A stretch of 64,000 nucleotides of DNA, taken from assembly GCA_001839685.1 (NCBI GenBank), contig MLAK01000849.1, positions 76,204 to 140,203 of the forward strand. The letters run 5' to 3'. The translations under genes and the position numbers were made by a program. Shown here one piece after another: positions 48,176 to 57,196 of this stretch. Under the pieces are notes generated by a model, which was not told the DNA's origin, did no database searches, and saw only the letters and a list, made by a program, of their open reading frames with translations. The stretch's first letter is position 1; each line of letters begins with the position of its first letter. Source of the stretch: Tritrichomonas foetus (Eukaryota; Parabasalia; Tritrichomonadida; Tritrichomonadidae).

Positions 48176-49276
48176 ATGCGTCGGGTTACGATTGTGCCTT
48201 CACAAAGCATAACTAATGATTCACCTAATAACAACCCTCCTTTACAGACATCGAGTAATATGGTAACTAAACAAAAAAACGCCGAAACCGAAAATATCAA
48301 AAAAATGATTGAGCAAGAAAATCACGAATATCAGCAAATTCTCGCACAACTTAAGAAAGAGAATGACGATTTAGACGATGAATTAGATTTTATTAAAAAT
48401 GATTTTTATGAAAAAAGATCAACGCTCCAAAAAATTTTACGATCACAACAAGAAAATATTATAGCTTTGAAAAAAACTCCAACAAATCTCAATAATTCAA
48501 TGAGTACTCAAGAAATTCAATATAAAAATCTTGAATCAGAAATAAATCAATTAAACATTACCGCAAATACGATTCAAAAAACAATTGATCACTTAGAGGG
48601 TGAAATTCAAGAATCATATCAAATGATTAGTTTAATTCCATCAAATAACTCTGAAATTTTAGAAATTGCAAAACGACAAATCAACCGTACGATTCAATCA
48701 GAAATATTTCAAGCTCAAGATAATTTGGAAGATGCTACATATTATTTAGACGAGATTAAAGAAGAACTTTCTCTTTCAGAGTCTTTAATCAAAGATATAA
48801 CAAAAGAAAATGAAGACTTCACTTCAAGAATTTCTGAATCACAAAAAAAGTTTGAAAAACTCCAACAAGAAAAAAAGCTTCTTGTCAAAAAACTTTCAGA
48901 TGCACGAGGATTGATTTCATTATCTAATCTAAAGACTACATTAAAAAGTAATTTAATACAAACAAAAAAAGAATTGGCACAAATTGAAAAAGATTACAAA
49001 ATTAAATTTGCGGAAATCGATAATAATTATATGACTTTATCAAAAGAATTCAATGATAGGAAAATTATTATTGAAACACTTAATAATAAAATTAGAGATA
49101 TTACTTTGAACGCTTTGAAAGAAAAAGAAGAGTGTCGAAAAAAAATAAATCAAGTAAAACAAAGAAATTTAGAAGAAATAAACGATATTCAACAAAGGTT
49201 TCAAAAAATGTGTGCTCAAGCTCTTCAGAACCAAAGAAAAACTATTTTAAAGTCACTATATCCTACGGATCAATAA
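48176..49276 (+). CDS. coiled-coil protein of unknown function
   Basis: 366 residues. After a short disordered head with Ser, Asn and Pro (about 1-30), the protein is almost wholly coiled coil (about 40-350), with some breaks around 95-115 and 150-165. No other domain is seen. It could be a cytoskeletal, basal-body or tethering protein. Because coiled-coil similarity is non-specific I leave it unnamed. The ATG at 48176 is the first in frame after stops. Confidence 0.72.
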   Translation: MRRVTIVPSQSITNDSPNNNPPLQTSSNMVTKQKNAETENIKKMIEQENHEYQQILAQLKKENDDLDDELDFIKNDFYEKRSTLQKILRSQQENIIALKKTPTNLNNSMSTQEIQYKNLESEINQLNITANTIQKTIDHLEGEIQESYQMISLIPSNNSEILEIAKRQINRTIQSEIFQAQDNLEDATYYLDEIKEELSLSESLIKDITKENEDFTSRISESQKKFEKLQQEKKLLVKKLSDARGLISLSNLKTTLKSNLIQTKKELAQIEKDYKIKFAEIDNNYMTLSKEFNDRKIIIETLNNKIRDITLNALKEKEECRKKINQVKQRNLEEINDIQQRFQKMCAQALQNQRKTILKSLYPTDQ

Positions 49277-49593
49277 AAAATCATTATTATGTTATTAATA
49301 AAATATATGTATGTAAACAATACAATTAAATATCCAATGATATCTGTTTTTTATGATTTCACTTAGTACTACCTATTTTAGTTGCTTTTTTGATTCTTTA
49401 TCAAGTATGAATGTTGTGATATTGTTATTATTTTGAAAACTATTAAACTTATGTAATTTGTATCATAAAGTGTTTCTAGAATCTTTATAATATAATATGA
49501 GAAAATGATAATAAAAAAATTAAAGTTGATAAACATTATATATTTCATAGTTTAATAATGACAAAATAAAAAATATGAAGGAAATGTGAATTC
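49277..49593. other. convergent intergenic spacer
   Basis: 317 AT-rich bases between convergent genes. No further feature seen. Confidence 0.35.
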
Positions 49594-51987
49594 TTAAGAA
49601 ACTAAATAATGTCTGTCGATGATAGCTTTTCTTGCAAGATTTAATCTGGATTTCCGCCTAAATAAAGAAAGGAAGAGCATATCTACCACAAAGACAATAA
49701 AAGCAGCAATTGATGGTGATTTTGTTTCCATTTCAATTCCTGCAAATAAGAGCAAGTACATCACATTAAGTGTCCATTCTATTCCAATCAACATTGATTC
49801 TCTGTATGAATAATCTCCTTGAATTGTTAATATCGAAGATTCACCAATTTGTGGTCCTGATCCTAAAAAGTTTTCTGCAAATGTGGATGCTTGGACTGTG
49901 TATGTATGTAATGGGGCATCTGGACCTTCTTCAGGAGAAGATCCGTCGAAGAATCGACACAAATATTTATTTAATGAGTCAAATGCAGCCATTGCTTCAA
50001 CTTCTGCACGTGATTTTGCATTTTGGCTTTTAGATTTTTCAATTGCTTTTCTAGTAAATGATTGTAAAATTCCGCTGTAAATTTCATTTAACATATAACT
50101 GAAATCATCTTTCAAATAAACATGAAAAACTTGATTTTCAGTGTTGGCAACAAGGCCACGAAGTCCAACATCACCATTGGATTCTGAGGCCATGTTTTCA
50201 TTTAATTTTGCCATGTCTACATCAGTATGATCATGCACTGATCGACCATGTAAATAATAACCTTGTGATTGTGTACTCATTATAAGAATAGAACAATTTG
50301 ATGTAGCACATAAATCAATAAAGTTCAGATATGGATTACCAATGATCTTCCAAATAACTAAATTCAATCCATATTCAATAACCATTAATAAAATCCAAAT
50401 GAATGAAGTGAAACCAAAATGCAAAACCTTATAAGTTTTTCCAACATCAATTAATTCTGTTCTTGGAACAGGAGATGATAAAAGGTCTAAATTAAAGCCT
50501 TCTAATACAAACAGAAGTAAAACTAAAGTAAAGTTCAATGAATAACTTCTTATTGATACAATTCTATTAAATTCATTAGCAACCATGATTCTTCTCCATG
50601 CAGAAACCTTCTTTCTTTTGCTTTTAGGTTGTTCCCAATCAAGAATAAAGATATTTGCTCTTGTTTGTAGGACAATTCGAATGATTGATGCAACAAGCAT
50701 TAAAAAGAAAGAAATCCAAACAATTACAGAAATAAACCAGAATTCTTTTTCAGGTGGAAGACTGAAGTATCCTTGCTTCTGGAACTTATAGAAGACGAAG
50801 ATTAGAAAGAACGTGACGATAAAAGTAACTATTGTTAATGCAGTTCCAATTGATCCACAAAATAAAGCAAAGAAGTAGGGAATGGTTGTACCATCATCTT
50901 TATGGTGTTTCGCATAAATAACAGATCGAACAACCCATAGAATCAGTGCAAGTACCAGAAAAATGATTAAAACTATCATTGATGATTTCCAAAACGATTT
51001 TAGATCACGAGTATAAACAATACTATAATAAAAGCTGTACATTGGAGGAGACGCATTTTCAAATGCAATATTTGAATAATTTGCAACAGTTCCAGTCGGA
51101 GTGATATAATTTAAGATTAATAATGGAACCTTTAATCTTTTCGCATTTGTTGGATCAATAGTAAATTGAATGGTTACATTATTAGGTGTGATAATTCTTC
51201 CATTAGAAACAGATTTCATGAAAAATCGTTTAAAAAGTTGATAATTTCCAGAATCTGGCATATTATTATTTCCATGATTTCTAATTAATACAGGAACATC
51301 TTTTAATTCATTATTATCCAAAAAATAAATATTAAAAAACTCACTTGGTACAGAGTCATTATAAACAGGAAGATTAAAATTACACTTAGAGTAAAAATTA
51401 GTACCAAAATAGCGCCAAACTAAAGCAACATCATTTTTTTCATGACATTGAGTTATGTCGACCGTTAATTCTTTGAATCCTATGAATGTGCCATTGAAAT
51501 CAAACCTAGTAAGAATGAATGTCAAAATTGAAGAAAATGAAAATTCTTGTTGAATTGTATCATCCATAATAATATCGAATGATCTGAAATATTGAATTGA
51601 ATTTACAAATTCTGTTCCGGGATTATTTGTGGCATTGTTAACAATATTATTCCATCCTCGATCTCTTTGATAAAAATCGACAGCTTTTGTATTTGCGACT
51701 TCTTCACAACTTTCGTAATCGAAAAATAATGATTGTAAACATCGATCTTGGGCATTGCCAACGTTTGTTCCGGTAGGATAACATTTGTTCTCGAAGGATA
51801 AAAGAGGGTCTGGGCAACTCGCAACGCAACTAAAGCCACGCTCTGTATTTTCGAATAACATAAATTGATCGTCGGGGCAGCCTTCAGTGCATCTCATCGT
51901 GTAGAGGTTTATTCTTTGTCCTTCTTGGCAATTCAGAGTATAAAGATCTCGTATTGAATAGATGCAGGTAAAAAAGACGAAAAGCAT
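49594..51987 (-). CDS. TMEM67: meckelin (TMEM67/MKS3), ciliary transition-zone protein
   Basis: 797 residues. Signal peptide (MLFVFFTCIYS), a Cys-rich lumenal start (about 18-100; CQEGQRINLYTMRCTEGCPDDQF), a beta-rich ectodomain, then several membrane helices (about 335-355, 375-400, 418-440, 485-500, 525-545 and a pair near 740-780). The hallmark FIDLCATSNCSILIM and GYYLHGRSVHDHTDVDM block sits after the fifth helix and matches meckelin closely. Meckelin is part of the MKS module gating the flagellar transition zone. It is shorter than human TMEM67 (995), mostly from a reduced ectodomain. ATG chosen at the signal peptide. Confidence 0.9.
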   Translation of the reverse strand: MLFVFFTCIYSIRDLYTLNCQEGQRINLYTMRCTEGCPDDQFMLFENTERGFSCVASCPDPLLSFENKCYPTGTNVGNAQDRCLQSLFFDYESCEEVANTKAVDFYQRDRGWNNIVNNATNNPGTEFVNSIQYFRSFDIIMDDTIQQEFSFSSILTFILTRFDFNGTFIGFKELTVDITQCHEKNDVALVWRYFGTNFYSKCNFNLPVYNDSVPSEFFNIYFLDNNELKDVPVLIRNHGNNNMPDSGNYQLFKRFFMKSVSNGRIITPNNVTIQFTIDPTNAKRLKVPLLILNYITPTGTVANYSNIAFENASPPMYSFYYSIVYTRDLKSFWKSSMIVLIIFLVLALILWVVRSVIYAKHHKDDGTTIPYFFALFCGSIGTALTIVTFIVTFFLIFVFYKFQKQGYFSLPPEKEFWFISVIVWISFFLMLVASIIRIVLQTRANIFILDWEQPKSKRKKVSAWRRIMVANEFNRIVSIRSYSLNFTLVLLLFVLEGFNLDLLSSPVPRTELIDVGKTYKVLHFGFTSFIWILLMVIEYGLNLVIWKIIGNPYLNFIDLCATSNCSILIMSTQSQGYYLHGRSVHDHTDVDMAKLNENMASESNGDVGLRGLVANTENQVFHVYLKDDFSYMLNEIYSGILQSFTRKAIEKSKSQNAKSRAEVEAMAAFDSLNKYLCRFFDGSSPEEGPDAPLHTYTVQASTFAENFLGSGPQIGESSILTIQGDYSYRESMLIGIEWTLNVMYLLLFAGIEMETKSPSIAAFIVFVVDMLFLSLFRRKSRLNLARKAIIDRHYLVS

Positions 51988-52463
51988 TTGTTATTTTATA
52001 AACGGCCTCATTTCAAAAAGTTTTGTTTAAAATGAAATCATGATGTACATCATGTATGGACAATTTTTTTACCTTGGATATCTGCTCAAAACATAATCCT
52101 GTGCTTTTCTCTCAAAATTGTGTGCTTCAGATACCAATTCCAAATTTTTGGTAATTTATATTTAAAAGATAAATCGCAGCATATTGCTCAAAACAAACTT
52201 CCAGGTGATAACTAAACATTTACTGTTCAAATAAATCAAATGTAAATGAAAATGAAAATATAAATGTAAAAGCAAAAGGTTTCATGTAATCAACGAGTTT
52301 GCTAATCGATTTATCAAATCACACATAACAATTCATATGCTCTACATTTCCTTTCTCCGGGAAAGTATAGCTTCACAATGATTTCACAATGAAATAACTC
52401 AAAATAATCAATTGGCGAGAAAATAGATCAGCAATATTTCCCAAAATAATTTTTAATTAAAAT
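51988..52463. other. intergenic spacer
   Basis: 476 bases between two minus-strand genes, AT-rich. Nothing recognised. Confidence 0.35.
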
Positions 52464-54176
52464 TTAACGATAATTGACTTCATGCTCGAATAACAGTACT
52501 ATTCTTCCTGCTGTTCCACGTTTGTTGTAGTCTTCACTGTTCTTAAGTTGTTCAGGTGTGAGAAGTTTGACTTGTTGAATATCATCCTCATCGAACTTCA
52601 TCTTCTTAACCCTAAGGCGCTGTCCAGCGATGAGTTTGGTCTCACCACCTGCTTTTTGGTAGATAAGAATCTCTACGGAGTATCCTGGTTTGACTTTTTT
52701 GAATTCGAAAACGTTGGCGTTTTCTGAAGATCCATCAAGAACAACTCTGTAGGCTTGTCCCTTTGGCTTGGTTAAGCTGAGTAATTGAGCTGTGATTTCT
52801 AAAGTTGCATCTTCGGCATCCATTGGAATATCATCTAAACCAGCGAGTGTCAATTTAATGTTTTCAATTTTCTTCGGCTTGCGAACTTTGTCTCTAATAA
52901 TGACTTCGTGATAGTGCCATGTATTGTTTTCATCAGATGGATGAGGTCCTGAAATGGAATGGCCTTTTTGTGAGTAACCAGTAAAACTTGTTGAAAATGT
53001 TGATGATAAAGCTTCCCAATCGAAATTGCAGTGATCATAACTGTTTACACTCCTGAGGAGGATTTCTGCCTCACGTGAAGAAGTTTCTTGTTCAGCTTTA
53101 ATCATATCCATAATTGTTGCATCATCGAAAACCATTGCTGTTGTAGTAGTAGTAGTTGTTGTTGTTGTTGTAATTGTTGATGTGGTAATAAGTTTAGTAT
53201 TGATTGCAACAAGGTCAACAGCTTCTACACCTGGTTGTGGCATAATTAAGTTTATTCCACGAAGTTGGATTTCGTTGTAGGCTTCAGCTTCTTCTTCTTC
53301 TGTCACTCTAACAAAATCGAATGGATCTGTTCCCTTTGCAAGAATTTGGAGACGAAGATGAAGAACTATTGGAGAGTCGCCAGTTTGAGATTGCATAGCA
53401 ACATGCGTATCAATAACTGGACCAACTGTGCACTTCGAAAGGTCGATTGAAAGCTGACCAATTACTGGATCTTCGCCATCGTTGTTCTTACTATGCATAG
53501 TGATGTTTAGAGTCTGACTTTGATAGTTGTCCAGAAGAAGGCGCGTTCTTTCATTCCATAAAGGATGGGTGATTCCCATCTTGGCCTTGGTACGATAAAC
53601 TTGCAGGTTGGCGGCTGGAGAAACTGTGACTGAAACATATGGGTTCGCTGGCTGGCCCTGAACTTGTGGAATATTGGATGCGGATATAACATCGAACCAG
53701 GCCTGGTAGAGAGGATAGGACCACTCGTTAACTTCAAATGGCGTATCGTTGAGTTTGGCGAGATGGAAAATGATGTTGATTGAACCGGCTTCACCTTTCG
53801 TAGATTGACGACTCATCGTTTTTCGTTTTTCATCGTATTTATACAAATCGACTGTGATGTTTTGATTGGATCCGAGTTGAAGATCGTTCATGAAAAGCTG
53901 GGCGTAGCCGACAACTTTATCTTCATTTCCATCTTCGTCCTTATTAAGGACCCAAATGTGGAGCATATCACTGCCAATAAAGAATCCATCGATGCTGAGT
54001 GTATCGTTGTATACTGGATCTGTTGAGTTTTTGATTGACTTCGTTTTAACGTTTTCTGAAGATCCTTGCAATTGGAAAGAAATGTAGGGATTCAATGGGG
54101 AACCCCCTGGTGGAAGAAGATCTGATGCGCGTTTGACTTGCATCCATATTTTATACGCAGGCTGGAAGGATGACAT
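52464..54176 (-). CDS. multi-C2-domain protein
   Basis: 570 residues. First C2 domain about 8-125 (KIWMQVKRASDLLPPGGSPLNPYISFQL; HIWVLNKDEDG supplies Asp ligands). Second about 160-285 (WFDVISASNIPQVQGQPANPYVSVTV; MHSKNNDGEDPVIGQLSIDL). A third C2-like beta domain lies at about 425-540 (IKLTLAGLDDIPMDAEDATLEI). C2 domains bind membranes, often with calcium; the loop aspartates of the first two are partly conserved. A run of about a dozen Thr (about 337-348), encoded by a triplet repeat, sits in the linker. No transmembrane helix is seen, so it is not a ferlin or synaptotagmin proper. Specific role unknown. Confidence 0.8.
   Translation of the reverse strand: MSSFQPAYKIWMQVKRASDLLPPGGSPLNPYISFQLQGSSENVKTKSIKNSTDPVYNDTLSIDGFFIGSDMLHIWVLNKDEDGNEDKVVGYAQLFMNDLQLGSNQNITVDLYKYDEKRKTMSRQSTKGEAGSINIIFHLAKLNDTPFEVNEWSYPLYQAWFDVISASNIPQVQGQPANPYVSVTVSPAANLQVYRTKAKMGITHPLWNERTRLLLDNYQSQTLNITMHSKNNDGEDPVIGQLSIDLSKCTVGPVIDTHVAMQSQTGDSPIVLHLRLQILAKGTDPFDFVRVTEEEEAEAYNEIQLRGINLIMPQPGVEAVDLVAINTKLITTSTITTTTTTTTTTTAMVFDDATIMDMIKAEQETSSREAEILLRSVNSYDHCNFDWEALSSTFSTSFTGYSQKGHSISGPHPSDENNTWHYHEVIIRDKVRKPKKIENIKLTLAGLDDIPMDAEDATLEITAQLLSLTKPKGQAYRVVLDGSSENANVFEFKKVKPGYSVEILIYQKAGGETKLIAGQRLRVKKMKFDEDDIQQVKLLTPEQLKNSEDYNKRGTAGRIVLLFEHEVNYR
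53139..53171 (-). repeat. triplet microsatellite coding for poly-Thr
   Basis: On the plus strand the sequence alternates TTG, TAG and GTT triplets; read on the minus strand it is a run of ACA/ACT threonine codons in the C2 protein linker. It is in frame, so length variation would only change the tract length. Confidence 0.7.
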
Positions 54177-54822
54177 TTTGCGGTTAGGTGAGAAATTCTA
54201 ACCAAATTAATTTTATTCAAATTAATTGAAATATTTTAAACGGTCGCTTTTATAAAAAAAATGAGTAAATAACTGGTCGCTGTAAAAGATCAATAGTTTC
54301 CGAAATTTCATCTTTTGATGATTGTCCAGAATATAAAAGGAGTTATTTCCATTACATCAACACTTCTATCGAACGAGAGATGAAGAAAAGGATATGAGCT
54401 TGACGAATAATCATTTTGTTTATCACAAATTGGAGTTTTCCAAAGAAACTTAATTATTATCGATAATTTTCAATGGATAAGTGATCACTAGCATTCAAAT
54501 AAATTACATTCATTTTTATTGAAAAAGTAATTACTTTTCAATAAGTTATTATGTGAGAATTTGACAAAGGATCGATCAAGTTGGGGAGATTTCGAAACAC
54601 TGACAACAAAAATGTTTATATTTTCTACCAATGATTCTAGTAGAATCATTCTACTACATTATATAAGTTTTCTATGATCTTCATTTTGGTGAAATATTTC
54701 TGTTGATATCTCAACGATCTGGTGATTATAATTCAAAAGCTTCCAAAATGTAGCCAGATAAGTTGTGATTGAGAGCACCTTCCAATGATATCAGAAATTA
54801 AAAATAATATCAAAGTAAACAT
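54177..54822. other. intergenic spacer
   Basis: 645 bases upstream of both the C2 gene (minus) and the candidate spliced mini-gene (plus). AT-rich, no RNA or repeat recognised. Confidence 0.3.
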
Positions 54823-55181
54823 ATGCTTGAGATTGAGAAAACGTTTATTTCTAGAAATCTAACACACTTAGTCAATTTCATTTTTTTTCCTTGGCTTGTT
54901 GTTGATCAGCCACTCAAAAAAAATTCGGAAAGAATACTTTCTTCAATAACCTCGACAATGTATGTTTTCTTGATATGATGAGAAATTCCTCTCGTTCAGC
55001 ATTCCTGATGAGACTATTTTTTATCTGATCTAATTTTATCTTTTCACTAACACACAGATTGCTTTTTACTTCAAAAATCACTGCTCGGTCATTTGTTGTG
55101 ATCAATTCCAATAATCCTGGAAATTTTAATTTTCAGATTTTTATGGTGAAGAATTCGCACGTTAATACTTCTTTGGATTAA
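54823..55181 (+). CDS. candidate spliced mini-gene (uncertain)
   Basis: Exon 1 54823-54959 and exon 2 55058-55181 flank an intron with canonical trichomonad signals. When joined they give an ATG-to-stop frame of 86 residues, with the split codon closing correctly. The product begins MLEIEKTFISRNL and has no recognisable domain. Without splicing the frame would close early. Against it: a protein-like frame on the opposite strand (about 54914-55126, no ATG; EVKSNLCVSEKIKLDQIK inside) overlaps the same bases and could be a decayed nuclease-like fragment. No initiator lies near the ATG. The intron signal is stronger evidence than the protein. Confidence 0.35.
54960..55057 (+). other. candidate spliceosomal intron (98 nt)
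   Basis: The donor GTATGT and the fused branch/acceptor ACTAACACACAG are exact matches to the trichomonad intron consensus, at a normal intron distance. This is the second such pair in the window; the other is in the kinase gene. Confidence 0.6.
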
Positions 55182-55438
55182 GTAAATAAATCATTTTAAT
55201 TTTTCATTCTTTTTTTTTTATTTTTTCGTTCATCATTTTAGTGAACGAATTTATCCAATGAAATTGAATAAGGAAATTATATTTCATTTTCAGTTCTATT
55301 TCAAATTGATCATTTGGACTTGATTCACATATCGATTTTCCGAATTGTGTTTTGGATCGATTAATATTTTATGAATCTGGAAAAGTTCTTAGTAATTTTT
55401 TAGAAGTAAGATTTACCATCATATATGGAAAAAATCAT

Positions 55439-56974
55439 ATGGAAAACAGAATCTCAGAACTAATGGAAGTGGTGAATGTTTTCAGGATTCTATTATCCAA
55501 ACTATTCGACCATTTATGTATACAATTATTAATGGATTTCTTACAGGAAAAGTTTCCACCAGGCACCATATTATTCGTAGATAAAACATGTGCTGCTACT
55601 TTATCAATCACGCATCAATTCGAAAACCTAGTTCCCAAAAAATTCGCTTCAATTTGTGATATTGATCAAGAGCCCATTTCGATACAAAAACTTTTAGAAC
55701 GATTCATTTCGCTATTTGAATTCGAGCACATTATTTTAATGCTATCGACTCCAATTTCAAGCTACCTTCCTCAAATTCAACAAATTTTGGATTTTGGCGA
55801 ATACGACATAATCAACATTTTCACGACAGTTAAAGACGATGATTTTTCAGTACTTCCAAAAAGTATCAAACAAAACATTATCAAAGAGATTCCAAGCTTG
55901 ATTATTCCAATCACCAATAATTTCTCACTTTTGCCAACACTCCCCTCAATTTTACCATCTCTATTGAATATTTCACCACCACTTGATATTTCTGAATTAT
56001 CTATCATATTTTCTGATATTTTTCGTCAAATCACGAAAGTGCCAATCAAAAGCTTTGGTTATGGACAATTCAGTGAAAAATTGATGGAAGTTTTAGAGTC
56101 TAATCAAAAAGGTGAACCGGGTGCTGCAGCACTTTTCATTGATAGAAATTTGGTTGCATCTCCTTTATTTACAAATGATGGATCACTTTTGGATAAATCT
56201 TCAAAATTGAATCTTTTTGCAACCCTTCAAGATAAAGAACTAATTAAAAGTGAATTGAGTGGAAATTTATTAAATAAAATTAGTGAAATTTTAAAAATGA
56301 AACCAAATTCATCATTTAATGCTTTAAAAAAACAATTTAATTCTTTGTCAATTAAAGAAAAATTTGAAATTTCTAAAAAATATCCTTCAATTTCTTTCAT
56401 CTTTACAGATGATGATTTACAAATAACAAATATGCAAAAATCTCTTTTAAATGGTGCTGATTTTGTTGATATAATTGAAGGATCTGTTCTTTCCATTGAA
56501 CAAACTGTTAAATTAATTGGTTTCCAAAACATGATCTATCCAATCAATGTTCAAAACTTTCTTCAAAAGGCTATGCATCAAACTAATACCAATGAATTAG
56601 ATGGTTTACGTGATGAAAATGAGTTAAACAATATTTTATCAGGTTGTTCATCTGGAGTAGATTTAGAACCTGAAAATTCGTATTCATTCAGTGAGATTCA
56701 TTATTTACCGAAACTTCTTTCATTTTTATTTGATAAAAATGCTACAATAGATAATGAAATTGTGACTTCCAGTCCAAGTTTGCTTGGTTCTTTCTTTAAG
56801 TCATCCAATTCAACACTGAAAGACTTTAATAAAATATATATTTTTGTATTGGGAGGAATTTCTTTCTTTGAACTTGCTGAACTCGAGAAAATGAAAAAGT
56901 CAAGTAACACCAACATTGATTTCCATATTTGCAGTGATACAATTTGTTCATCAATTAACTTATTCAAGAAATGA
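55439..56974 (+). CDS. Sec1/Munc18-family protein, SCFD2-like
   Basis: 511 residues from the ATG at 55439. The open frame extends 43 codons upstream, where a family-like but Met-less segment (FPNCVLDRLIFYESGKVL) starts after a stop at 55307, so an upstream exon is possible. SM-family landmarks are PPGTILFVDKTCA (domain 1 strand), EHIILMLSTPISSYL, the IPSLIIPITNNFSLLPTL block, AALFIDRNLVASPL (the central VDR-type motif) and the C-terminal IYIFVLGGISFFELAEL. The order and the NFSLLPTL block fit SCFD2 better than Sec1, Sly1 or Vps33. SM proteins clasp SNARE bundles during membrane fusion; SCFD2 itself is poorly studied. Convergent with TAF5. Confidence 0.7.
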   Translation: MENRISELMEVVNVFRILLSKLFDHLCIQLLMDFLQEKFPPGTILFVDKTCAATLSITHQFENLVPKKFASICDIDQEPISIQKLLERFISLFEFEHIILMLSTPISSYLPQIQQILDFGEYDIINIFTTVKDDDFSVLPKSIKQNIIKEIPSLIIPITNNFSLLPTLPSILPSLLNISPPLDISELSIIFSDIFRQITKVPIKSFGYGQFSEKLMEVLESNQKGEPGAAALFIDRNLVASPLFTNDGSLLDKSSKLNLFATLQDKELIKSELSGNLLNKISEILKMKPNSSFNALKKQFNSLSIKEKFEISKKYPSISFIFTDDDLQITNMQKSLLNGADFVDIIEGSVLSIEQTVKLIGFQNMIYPINVQNFLQKAMHQTNTNELDGLRDENELNNILSGCSSGVDLEPENSYSFSEIHYLPKLLSFLFDKNATIDNEIVTSSPSLLGSFFKSSNSTLKDFNKIYIFVLGGISFFELAELEKMKKSSNTNIDFHICSDTICSSINLFKK

Positions 56975-57196
56975 TTTCTTTTATCATGTTTACTATTTGG
57001 TATTAAAATGTTCTTTTCAATTCTTCTTTTTGTTTTTTATTTTGATTATTCTTTTTTATGAGAATCTTTCTTTCGACTGATAATTTAAAACAAAATCGAA
57101 AAAAACATGTTATTAAAGAAGGAATTTGTTATAAAATAATATTTTATTTACAAACAAAAATATTTCCAGAATATCTTATATAAAACAAGGACTGGA

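Noticed and set aside
47932..48300. 122-codon minus-strand frame between DOCK and the coiled-coil gene
   Set aside because: Overlaps the start of the coiled-coil gene, hydrophobic artefact composition, no domain.
54857..54871. Second acceptor-like motif CTAACACACTTAG
   Set aside because: The AG is two bases too far from the motif and no donor is seen upstream at a suitable distance.
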